From contig CALMAD010000136.1 of assembly GCA_937859105.1 (NCBI GenBank), positions 1 to 14,089 on the forward strand: DNA of 14,089 nucleotides. The letters are read 5' to 3'. The notes below the pieces were generated by a model. The model saw only the letters and a program-made list of their open reading frames with translations, was not told where the DNA came from and made no database searches. Both the position numbers and the translations under genes were made by a program. Shown here piece after piece: positions 1-9,815 of the stretch (within the stretch, counting starts at the first letter, position 1; every line of letters begins with the position of its first letter). The stretch is from an uncultured Propionibacteriaceae bacterium. GTDB taxonomy: Bacteria; Actinomycetota; Actinomycetes; Propionibacteriales; Propionibacteriaceae.

Positions 1-13
1 TTGCGTGTGTGGT

Positions 14-44
14 GGGTCGGGGGGCCTGGGTCGGCGGGTCGGGG
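14..44 (+). repeat. G-rich tract with G-quadruplex pattern
   Basis: GGGTCGG occurs three times (14-20, 28-34, 36-42) inside a run with four G-tracts of three or more (14-16, 19-24, 28-30, 36-38, then 41-44) separated by 2-5 bases. This fits the G3+N1-7 quadruplex pattern. It is non-coding and lies beyond the 3' end of the DJ-1-like gene. In a genome this GC-rich, such runs also arise by chance, so function is not implied. Confidence 0.35.
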
Positions 45-50
45 TCGCGC

Positions 51-194
51 AACGCTGCAGGCGTTGTCGAAACGCTGCAGGCGTTTCCGGGACGCCCGCC
101 TCCGGCCGGTTCGCTGCCTTACGTAAGGCAGCGAACTCGCCGGAGCCCGGCGTTTGCGCAACGCTGCAGGCGTTTCAGCAACGCTGCAGGCGTT
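51..194. repeat. 144-bp symmetric intergenic repeat element
   Basis: Four exact copies of AACGCTGCAGGCGTT lie at 51-65, 71-85, 160-174 and 180-194. They form two pairs, each with a 20-bp period and each preceded by GCGC. The pairs sit at equal distance on either side of a perfect palindrome (109-136), so the whole element is centred on 122/123. The 15-mer is itself an imperfect inverted repeat (AACGC/GCGTT around TGCAG). Laid against its own reverse complement, the 72-bp half matches at roughly 70% of positions without gaps, and better if one-base bulges are allowed. The element lies just after the stop of the minus-strand DJ-1-like gene. It could be a transcription end, a REP/BIME-like or MITE-like repeat, or a protein-binding array. 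It is not a CRISPR: there are only four short units and the spacers are 5 bp. Confidence 0.8.
109..136. repeat. Perfect 28-bp palindrome
   Basis: The left half GTTCGCTGCCTTAC (109-122) is followed directly by its exact reverse complement GTAAGGCAGCGAAC (123-136), with no spacer. The flanks stay partly complementary: a CTCCGGC-type block occurs on both sides. A 14-bp perfect arm with TTACGTAA at the centre is far beyond chance. As RNA it would form a long hairpin at the end of the minus-strand transcript, though with no U-tract. As DNA it is a natural dimer binding site. Confidence 0.85.
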
Positions 195-202
195 TCGCGC
201 GC

Positions 203-826
203 TCAGGCGGGACGCGGGCCGGCGAACGGATCCCAGTGCGGGTCGTCGTGCGTCTCGAGTTCGATGCGCCAGGTCACCTCGGACGCCGTCTCGGCCCCGT
301 GCAGGTGGCGGATGAGGGCGGCGGTCATGTCCATGCCCGCGGCGACGCCCGACGACGTCCAGCGGTCCCGGTCGGCCACCCACCGCGCCCGGCGCCGCCA
401 GGCGACGTCGGCGCCGAAGCCCGACGCCCAGTCGAAGGCGCGCTTGTTCGAGGTCGCCGCGTAGCCCTCGAGGAGCCCCGCGGCGGCGAGGAGGGCGGAC
501 CCCGTACAGACCGACGCCACGATCTCGGCGCCCTCGGCGAAGGCCGCGAGGCGTCCGAGGAACGCGGCGTCGTGGGCCAGCGGCCGGGTGCCGGCGCCCC
601 CGGGCACGAGCACGATGTCGCCGGCGTGCGCCGCGTCCAACCGCGACGTCGCGATCACCTCGGTGCCCTGCGAGCTCGCGACCGGCCCGGGCGTTTCCGC
701 CACGAGTTCGACGGCGAACCGATCCGGCAGCATGCCGAGCAGTTCGACCGGCCCGAAGACGTCGAGCAACTCGAACCCGTCGAAGAGCACGATCGAGACG
801 GTGCGGGGGGCGGAGTGGTCGGTCAC
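203..826 (-). CDS. DJ-1/PfpI family protein (GATase1-like)
   Basis: The 207-aa product has the single-domain fold and length of the DJ-1/PfpI superfamily. Visible marks are the opening strand and turn (SIVLFDGFELLDVFGP, 11-26), a VPGG loop (74-77), and the nucleophile elbow ASVCTGSALLAAAGLL with Cys107, followed by an ATSNKRAFDW segment (124-133). A VAAGMDM segment (161-167) follows, resembling the GlxA/isonitrile-hydratase branch. There is no C-terminal AraC helix-turn-helix, so it is not a full GlxA-type regulator. The start is GTG at 826, with AAGG about 8 nt upstream. The gene lies 49 bp behind the PPDK_N gene on the same strand and is probably co-transcribed. The exact activity (isonitrile hydratase, amidase, glyoxalase-like or chaperone) cannot be read from the sequence; the family call is firm. 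Confidence 0.88.
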   Translation of the reverse strand: MTDHSAPRTVSIVLFDGFELLDVFGPVELLGMLPDRFAVELVAETPGPVASSQGTEVIATSRLDAAHAGDIVLVPGGAGTRPLAHDAAFLGRLAAFAEGAEIVASVCTGSALLAAAGLLEGYAATSNKRAFDWASGFGADVAWRRRARWVADRDRWTSSGVAAGMDMTAALIRHLHGAETASEVTWRIELETHDDPHWDPFAGPRPA

Positions 827-875
827 GATCCCGACCTTAACACCGCGGCGACAGGCCCTTTCCCACGCTCCGCCC

Positions 876-4959
<4,084 letters not shown>

Positions 4960-4963
4960 AGCG

Positions 4964-4993
4964 CCCCGGGCCACCGGGGGGATCTGTCCCCCC
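4964..4993 (+). terminator. argG: Overlapping GC hairpins after argG
   Basis: Five bases after the argG stop, CCCCGG-GCCA-CCGGGG (4964-4979) forms a 6-bp stem. GGGGGG-ATCTGT-CCCCCC (4976-4993) forms another perfect 6-bp stem. The two share the G-run 4976-4979, so they exclude each other. No U-tract follows, which is usual for high-GC actinobacterial terminators. A third small inverted repeat, CCCCT-CC-AGGGG, lies at 5005-5016. Confidence 0.55.
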
Positions 4994-5016
4994 GTGACGG
5001 GAAGCCCCTCCAGGGG

Positions 5017-5044
5017 TAATATCGATAGACCCTGATATCTGGGT
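5017..5044 (+). promoter_or_regulatory. Promoter/operator candidate of the universal stress gene
   Basis: This AT-richer patch stands out from its surroundings. It holds TAATAT (5017-5022, a good -10-like hexamer), the palindrome TATCGATA (5020-5027) and an imperfect 16-bp palindrome ACCCtGATATCtGGGT (5029-5044) with one symmetric mismatch pair. The palindrome centre is about 37 nt before the ATG at 5074. This is a natural place for a dimeric regulator. It does not resemble the DosR/DevR box as I know it. Confidence 0.4.
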
Positions 5045-5073
5045 GCAGCGAGGTCGCTCACTGAGGAGGGGCC

Positions 5074-6036
5074 ATGACCACACTGGAGGCAACCGGTTAC
5101 ATCGTCGTCGGCACCGACGGCTCGAAGCGGGCGCGGGGTGCGATCGACTGGGCGGCGGAGGTCGCGCAGGGGCGCGGGCTTCCGCTGCTGATCGTGCAGA
5201 CCGTGTCGGAGTTCCCGATCCCGTCGCGCACGGGCGTGTACTCCGCGATGATTCACGGCGGGCTGCCCGAGGAGATTCTCGACTCGACCAAGCGCAGCCT
5301 CGCCCGCGAGGCGCGCCGCGTCCGGAAGGACCGGCCCGGCCTCACCGTCGACGAGACGGTGATCGAGGGCAGGGCGTCCTACGTGCTGGCCCGGGCGTCC
5401 AAGACGGCCGAGCTCGTCGTCGTGGGCGCGCGGGGCGTGGGCGTGCCTTTGAAGGTGCGCGCGCTCGGCGGCACGTCGGACGCCGTGGCGACCCACGCGC
5501 ACGGGCCCGTCGCGATCATCCCCGACGAGGGGGACCCGACCCCGGACGGCCCCGTCCTGGTCGGCGTGGACGACTCGGAGGAGTCCCGGGCCGCGATCAG
5601 GCTGGCGGTCTCCGCGGCGAGGCGCCGCGGCGTCCCGCTGATCGCGCTGCACGCCTGGACGACCCCGTGGCTCGACGGCGAGGCCGCGACGACGTTCAAG
5701 CCGGACGATCTCGAACGGTCCTTCGAGGGGCTGGTGGAGCGCCTGGTGCGTCCGTACGTCGACCGTGCGCCCGGCCTCGACCTCGAGATCCGGGTCGTCA
5801 ACCAGCGGCCGGCGTCCGCGCTCGTGGAGGCGTCCACAGGCTGCTCGCTCGTGCTCGTCGGGTCGCGCGGCCGCGACGGGTTCGCGGGGCTCCTGCTCGG
5901 CTCGACCAGCCGCGGGCTGCTGCGCGACGCCCACTGCCCGGTCATCGTCATGCGCCGCGGGGCGCAGCTGGCCGACGACATCAGCGACCCGACGGGCCCG
6001 GACGCCGACGCCACCCCGGGCGATCCTCCCCGGTGA
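5074..6036 (+). CDS. Universal stress protein with two USP domains
   Basis: The 320-aa cytosolic protein is made of two UspA-type domains in tandem (about 8-150 and 160-295). Each opens with the usual strand-turn (YIVVGTDGS, 9-17; VLVGVDDSEESRAA, 161-174). The second carries the complete ATP-binding pattern G-2x-G-9x-G-S (G263, G266, G276, S277) and ends CPVIVM. The first has a near-match, G118-2x-G121-10x-GGT, one residue too long, so its nucleotide binding is less certain. The start is ATG 5074 behind a strong AGGAGGGG 2-10 nt upstream. The gene is monocistronic between argG and an efflux gene that has its own -10 box. Tandem USPs in actinobacteria are typically linked to dormancy, hypoxia or starvation, but the trigger here is unknown. 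The family call is secure; the physiological role is inference. Confidence 0.93.
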   Translation: MTTLEATGYIVVGTDGSKRARGAIDWAAEVAQGRGLPLLIVQTVSEFPIPSRTGVYSAMIHGGLPEEILDSTKRSLAREARRVRKDRPGLTVDETVIEGRASYVLARASKTAELVVVGARGVGVPLKVRALGGTSDAVATHAHGPVAIIPDEGDPTPDGPVLVGVDDSEESRAAIRLAVSAARRRGVPLIALHAWTTPWLDGEAATTFKPDDLERSFEGLVERLVRPYVDRAPGLDLEIRVVNQRPASALVEASTGCSLVLVGSRGRDGFAGLLLGSTSRGLLRDAHCPVIVMRRGAQLADDISDPTGPDADATPGDPPR

Positions 6037-6046
6037 CGGGCCGGGG
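6028..6046 (+). terminator. Stem-loop over the universal stress gene stop
   Basis: CCCCGG (6028-6033) and CCGGGG (6041-6046) form a 6-bp perfect stem with a 7-nt loop that contains the end of the coding region. There is no U-tract. It is weak support for a transcription end before the next gene. Confidence 0.35.
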
Positions 6047-6116
6047 TCGGCGGTCCGGCTAGCGGAGTCGCCCGTCGATCAATCGGACGATGGACGTGCA
6101 CCGGCGCCGGCGGGCA

Positions 6117-6122
6117 TAGCCT
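6117..6122 (+). promoter_or_regulatory. -10 box for the leaderless DHA2 efflux gene
   Basis: TAGCCT fits TAnnnT and ends 6 nt before the GTG start at 6129. No Shine-Dalgarno lies in between. It has the same geometry as the argG and uppS starts. TGGACG at 6091-6096 is a poor -35 with a long (20 nt) spacer. Confidence 0.55.
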
Positions 6123-6128
6123 GACGGC

Positions 6129-7796
6129 GTGAATCACGACCGCAAATGGGCGGCCCTCGCGGTGCTGGCCGCGGGGCTGTCCCTCATCGTCCTCGACGGC
6201 ACGATCGTCGGCGTCGCCCTGCCCGCGATCATCGCCGATCTTCGGCTCGACCTCACCGACGCGCAGTGGGTCAACAGCCTGTACTCGGTGGTGTTCGCGG
6301 CGCTGCTGCTCACCTTCGGACGCCTCGGCGACCGCTTCGGACGCCGCTCGCTGTTCCTCGCCGGCGTGACGGTGTTCGTGGCCGGCAGCGTGGTCGCGGC
6401 GTTCGCGTCGGGCGCCGAACAGTTGATCGCATCCCGGGCGCTGCAGGGGGTCGGCGGGGCGCTCGTGCTGCCGTCGACCCTGTCGACGGTGAACGCGACC
6501 TTCCGCGGCCGCGACCGGGCCGTCGCCTTCGGCGTCTGGGGGGCGGTCATGGCCGGCATGGCCGCGATCGGGCCGTTGCTCGGCGGCGTCCTGACGACGT
6601 GGCTGGACTGGCGCTGGATCTTCCTCGTGAACGTCCCGCTCGGCATCGCGGTCGTCGCCGCCGGCGTCGCCTGGGTGCCGGAGAGCCGCGGCCGCATCGA
6701 CGCCCCCGGCGCCGACGTCCTCGGCCTCCTGCTCAGCGCCGGCGGCCTAGGCCTGCTCGTGTTCGGCCTGATCGAGGGCAACTCGCTGGGCTGGTGGACG
6801 CCCACGGCCGACTTCCCGCTGCTCGGCTTCGTCTGGGGCCAGGACGCCCCGGTGTCGCTGCCCGCCGCCGCGATCGGCGTCGGGATCGTGCTGGTCGGCC
6901 TGTTCCTCGGTTGGGAGGGACGCCGCGGCTTCTTCGGCCGCTCCGCGCTGCTCGACCTGAGCCTGTTCCGCATCGGGACGTTCGCCTGGGGCAACCTGAC
7001 CGCCGGCATGGTCGCGGTCGCCGAGTTCGCGTTGGTGCTGGTCGTGCCGCTGTTCCTGGTGAACGTGCTGGGCCTCGACATCATGGGGGCGGGCCTCGTG
7101 CTGGCCGCGATGGCGTTCGGGGCCTTCCTGTCGGGCGCGATGGCCCGGCACGTGGCGGCCCGGTTCGGTGCGCCGCGCGTCGTCACGCTCGGCCTGGCGC
7201 TCGAGGTGGCCGGGGTCGCGGTGACCGCGTTGGCCCTCAGCCGGACGACCTCCCCGTGGCTGTTGGCCGTCACCCTCGCCGTCTACGGGCTGGGGCTCGG
7301 GCTGGCGTCCGCGCAACTGACGTCGACGGTGCTGGCCGACGTGCCGACCGCGCAGTCGGGGGCCGCGTCCGCGACGCAGAGCACGGTCCGGCAGCTCGGG
7401 TCGGCGTTCGGCAGCGCCATCGGCGGGACGGCCCTGGCCGTCAGCCTCCACGCGACGCTGCCCGTCCACCTGGCCGAGTTCGGGCTCACCGGACGGGCGG
7501 CGTCCGGCCTGGTGGACGCGACGGTCCTCTGGGCGGGATCGAACATCCCCGGCCTGGTCGCCGCGGGCGCCCACGGACGATTCGGCGACCGGACGCCCCA
7601 GCTCGCGGCCGCGCTCGCCGACGGCTTCGCGCGGGCGACGTCGAGCGCGTTGTGGATCGCCGCGGCCTTCCTGGCGCTCGGCCTGATCGGCTCGCTCGTG
7701 GTGAGCGCGCAGGCCAACCGCCAGGCCGCCGCGCGGGCGTCCGAGGATTCCCAGCAGCCGACCGACGTCAGCGGCGGTGCACCCAGCCGCCGTTGA
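6129..7796 (+). CDS. DHA2 (EmrB/QacA) family MFS multidrug efflux transporter
   Basis: This 555-aa integral membrane protein has the length and order of 14-TM drug:proton antiporters. The D1 signature LDGTIVGVALP (22-32) is in TM1. Motif A GRLGDRFGRR (64-73) lies in the TM2-TM3 loop. Motif B RALQGVGG (103-110) contains the conserved Arg. The antiporter motif C region is GVWGAVMAGMAAIGPLLGG (135-153), with the WRWIFLVNVPLG loop after it. The C-terminal tail is short, polar and cytosolic. These marks point to drug or metabolite export driven by the proton gradient; the substrate cannot be told. The start is GTG 6129, six bases after a -10 box. No TetR or MarR regulator is adjacent. Its last 29 bp overlap tail-to-tail with the MHS-transporter remnant on the other strand. 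Confidence 0.93.
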   Translation: MNHDRKWAALAVLAAGLSLIVLDGTIVGVALPAIIADLRLDLTDAQWVNSLYSVVFAALLLTFGRLGDRFGRRSLFLAGVTVFVAGSVVAAFASGAEQLIASRALQGVGGALVLPSTLSTVNATFRGRDRAVAFGVWGAVMAGMAAIGPLLGGVLTTWLDWRWIFLVNVPLGIAVVAAGVAWVPESRGRIDAPGADVLGLLLSAGGLGLLVFGLIEGNSLGWWTPTADFPLLGFVWGQDAPVSLPAAAIGVGIVLVGLFLGWEGRRGFFGRSALLDLSLFRIGTFAWGNLTAGMVAVAEFALVLVVPLFLVNVLGLDIMGAGLVLAAMAFGAFLSGAMARHVAARFGAPRVVTLGLALEVAGVAVTALALSRTTSPWLLAVTLAVYGLGLGLASAQLTSTVLADVPTAQSGAASATQSTVRQLGSAFGSAIGGTALAVSLHATLPVHLAEFGLTGRAASGLVDATVLWAGSNIPGLVAAGAHGRFGDRTPQLAAALADGFARATSSALWIAAAFLALGLIGSLVVSAQANRQAAARASEDSQQPTDVSGGAPSRR

Positions 7797-8724
7797 CGAA
7801 CTGCCGGGCCTCGCCCGGCGCGGCGTCCGTGGTGACGCGGAGGTCGCGGTTCAGCGTCTCGGGGCTCACGTACGTGGAGACGAACGAGACCACCATCACC
7901 AGGGTCATGTAGATCGCGACCGGCACCCACGACCCGCCGAACCACGCCAGCAGGGACGCCGCGAAGACCGGAGCCAGGCCGCCGCCGACGACCGAGCCGA
8001 ACTCGCGCCCGACCGTCACGCCCGCGTAGCGGTAGCGGCTGCCGAACAGCTCGGGGAAGAAGCTCATCTGGGGCCCGGTGATGCCCTGGGCCGCGAACAC
8101 GAACCCGAAGATGATGACGCCGGCGATGGCGAACCGGTTGCCGGTGTTCAGCAGCGGGAAGGCGATGAACGGCGTCACCGCGAGGACGGCGCAGAGGATC
8201 AGCAGCCAGACGCGGCGTCCGATGCGGTCGGAGATGATGCCCGAGACGAACGCCGACACGGCCGCAGCGAGCGCGCCGATCAGCAGCACGGGCGGGATGA
8301 ACGTCGTCTCCATGCCCAGCACGGTCACGAGGTACGAGGCCATGAACACCTGGTACAGGTACGAATGCGTGGACGCGCCGAAGAAGCTGCCGAGGACCCG
8401 CAGCACGGTGCCGCGCCCGTCGTGCCAGACCTCGGCGAGCGGGGGGCGGTCGACGACGTCGACGGCCTCCTTCAGGTCGTCGAAGACGGGGCTCTCGTTC
8501 ATCTTCGAGCGCACGAGCGCAGCGACGATCGTCACGACGATGCTGCTCCAGAAGATGGCGCGCCAGCCCCACACCATGAGCGCGTCCTGCGAGAGGGTCT
8601 GCGCCGCCACCCAGACGATCGCGCCCAGGGCCGCGCCGAGCGCGGCGCCCACCTGGACGAAGCTCGCGTACCGGCCGCGCTGGCCCAGCGGCGCCGTCTC
8701 GGTGAGCAGGGTCGCGCACCTCTT
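7768..8724 (-). pseudogene. N-terminally truncated MHS-family MFS transporter
   Basis: The open frame runs from just below a TGA (8725-8727) to a TGA at 7768. It reads ATLLTETAPLGQRGRYASFVQ and then GWRAIFWSSIV...KMNESPVF, the mid-protein signature of metabolite:H+ symporters (ProP/ShiA-like MHS group). The loop SDRIGRRVWLL and the later TM segments follow to a normal C-terminus. Family members are about 430-450 aa; only about 315 codons remain. The first four or so TM helices and motif A of the first half are missing. Recognisable homology stops at about 8715, right beside an AT-rich junction. In-frame starts such as GTG 8652 exist, but a product beginning there would lack half a transporter bundle. 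I therefore read it as a decayed gene, unless the missing part lies in another frame, which I did not find. Confidence 0.8.
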
Positions 8725-8838
8725 TCATTGCATTGAGAGAAACGCGTCATTGCGTACGCTGAAAGGTTCTCATCGTCGGCGGGTGCGATCAAGACCGCCG
8801 GGGCGCCAACTGACTCCCGGTGTTTCGTTCGCTGAAAC
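8725..8838. other. Non-coding AT-rich junction between MFS remnant and uppS
   Basis: This stretch of about 115 bp holds no gene that I can support. Positions 8721-8775 are about 45% GC, far below the rest of the window. It contains a 7-bp direct repeat TCATTGC (8725-8731, 8747-8753) and the palindrome GCGTACGC (8752-8759). It also has two near-identical 12-mers CGTwCGCTGAAA (8753-8764 and 8826-8837). It could be the scar of the event that removed the 5' part of the neighbouring transporter gene. Confidence 0.55.
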
Positions 8839-8855
8839 GGACGCCTACGGCGTCC
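8839..8855 (-). terminator. uppS: Hairpin over the uppS stop codon
   Basis: GGACGCC (8839-8845), TAC, GGCGTCC (8849-8855) is a perfect 7-bp stem with a 3-nt loop. On the minus strand it spans the uppS TAG. A second inverted repeat, GTTTC...GAAAC (8822-8838), follows directly in the transcript direction. There is no real U-tract. It probably ends the uppS mRNA. Confidence 0.5.
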
Positions 8856-9636
8856 GGACCTGGTTGGGGATCGCGCCGCCGTAGCGGCGGTCGCGCGTCG
8901 CGTAGAGCTGGATGGCGTGCCACAGGTCGCGCCGGTCGAAGTCGGGCCACAGGCGGTCGAGGAAGACCATCTCGGCGTACGCCGACTGCCACAGCAGGAA
9001 GTTGGACGTCCGCTGCTCGCCGGAGCTACGGACGAACAGGTCCACATCGGGGATCTCCGGCTCGTCGAGGAACCGGGCGAACGACTTCTCGGTCAGGCGG
9101 TCCGGGTCAAGCCGGCCCTGCTGCGCGGGCCGCGCGACCTCGCGCGCGGCGTCCACGATCTCGGCGCGCCCGCCGTAATTGACGCAGAACTGGAGCGTGA
9201 GGACGTCGTTGCCGGCGCTCATGCGCTCGGCCTCCTCGAGCTCGGCGATCACGCTCTTCCACAGTTTGGGATAGCGGCCGGCCCATCTGATGCGGACGCC
9301 GAGGGCGTTCAGCTCGTCGCGGCGCCGGTGGATGACGTCGCGGTTGAAGCCCATCAGGTAGCGCACCTCGTCGGGGCTGCGCTTCCAGTTCTCCGTCGAG
9401 AACGCGTAGGCCGACAGATACTGAACACCGATCTCGATCGCGCCGTGAATGACATCGAGCAGGGACGCCTCCCCGCGGGCGTGCCCCTCGGTCCGGGGCA
9501 GGTTGCGCTGCTTGGCCCAGCGGCCGTTGCCGTCCATCACGATGGCGACGTGCCGGGGGATCAGCTTGGGCGGGATCGCGGGCGGCCGGGCGCCGCTCGG
9601 GTGGGGCGTCGGCGGCTGCGGGGACGAGATCGGCAC
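8845..9636 (-). CDS. uppS: Isoprenyl transferase (cis-polyprenyl diphosphate synthase)
   Basis: This 263-aa cytosolic or peripheral-membrane enzyme adds isopentenyl diphosphate units in cis to an allylic primer. The product is the long polyprenyl diphosphate that becomes the lipid carrier for peptidoglycan and other wall polymers. The signature [13 protein letters not shown] (29-41) holds the catalytic Asp35. Also present are [22 protein letters not shown] (74-88), [14 protein letters not shown] (150-157) and [19 protein letters not shown] with R203, R209 and E222, matching E. coli R194, R200 and E213. It reads closest to the mycobacterial Rv2361c type, so the chain may be decaprenyl rather than undecaprenyl; that is inference. 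The Pro-rich first 25 residues are a non-conserved extension. The start is GTG 9636, 6 nt after a -10 box. The gene stands alone and is divergent from the PTS operon. Confidence 0.96.
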   Translation of the reverse strand: MPISSPQPPTPHPSGARPPAIPPKLIPRHVAIVMDGNGRWAKQRNLPRTEGHARGEASLLDVIHGAIEIGVQYLSAYAFSTENWKRSPDEVRYLMGFNRDVIHRRRDELNALGVRIRWAGRYPKLWKSVIAELEEAERMSAGNDVLTLQFCVNYGGRAEIVDAAREVARPAQQGRLDPDRLTEKSFARFLDEPEIPDVDLFVRSSGEQRTSNFLLWQSAYAEMVFLDRLWPDFDRRDLWHAIQLYATRDRRYGGAIPNQVRTP

Positions 9637-9642
9637 GCGGGC

Positions 9643-9648
9643 AGCCTA
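9643..9648 (-). promoter_or_regulatory. uppS: -10 box for leaderless uppS
   Basis: On the minus strand this reads TAGGCT, ending 6 nt before the GTG at 9636, with no Shine-Dalgarno between. It matches the geometry seen at argG (TAGACT) and the efflux gene (TAGCCT), which strengthens all three start calls. Confidence 0.58.
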
Positions 9649-9754
9649 GCCCGTGGGGGAACGTCCGCGAGCCGCCCGGCGGGAGCGATGGTGAGACGGG
9701 CGTCCACGCGTTCCGCACAACATTCTGCGTACCCGGTGTGCTCGGAGCGGACAT

Positions 9755-9768
9755 TCACTAAGTTGTGA
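9755..9768 (+). promoter_or_regulatory. PTS operon promoter with overlapping inverted repeat
   Basis: TAAGTT (9759-9764) is a TAnnnT -10 candidate about 50 nt before the GTG at 9816. It forms the exact 6-bp centre of TCAC-N6-GTGA (9755-9768). A dimer bound there would block the promoter, so a sugar-responsive repressor is a possible partner. No -35 is clear. The rest of the 9649-9815 spacer shows nothing further that I can support, apart from the AGGAGG at 9805-9810. Confidence 0.4.
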
Positions 9769-9815
9769 CTTCGTGGGAATCGTCCCGCCCCCTAACTACG
9801 AGAGAGGAGGCTGCT

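Noticed and set aside
51..194. CRISPR array
   Set aside because: The repeats are only 15 bp, the spacers within a pair are 5 bp, and the pairs flank a palindrome. There is no cas gene.
7283..8728. A 481-codon minus-strand frame starting ATG at 8728 (MKEVRDPAH...)
   Set aside because: It is the wrong frame of the MHS transporter remnant and then antisense to the DHA2 gene. It has no transmembrane pattern of its own.
8721..8844. Insertion sequence remnant at the AT-rich junction
   Set aside because: No terminal inverted repeats, target-site duplication or transposase fragment could be found, so the scar is described without naming an element.
9765..9815. Upstream ATG start for the EIIA-HPr-EI fusion (17 more residues)
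   Set aside because: That ATG would overlap the probable promoter inverted repeat and has no Shine-Dalgarno. The GTG at 9816 follows AGGAGG by 5 nt.
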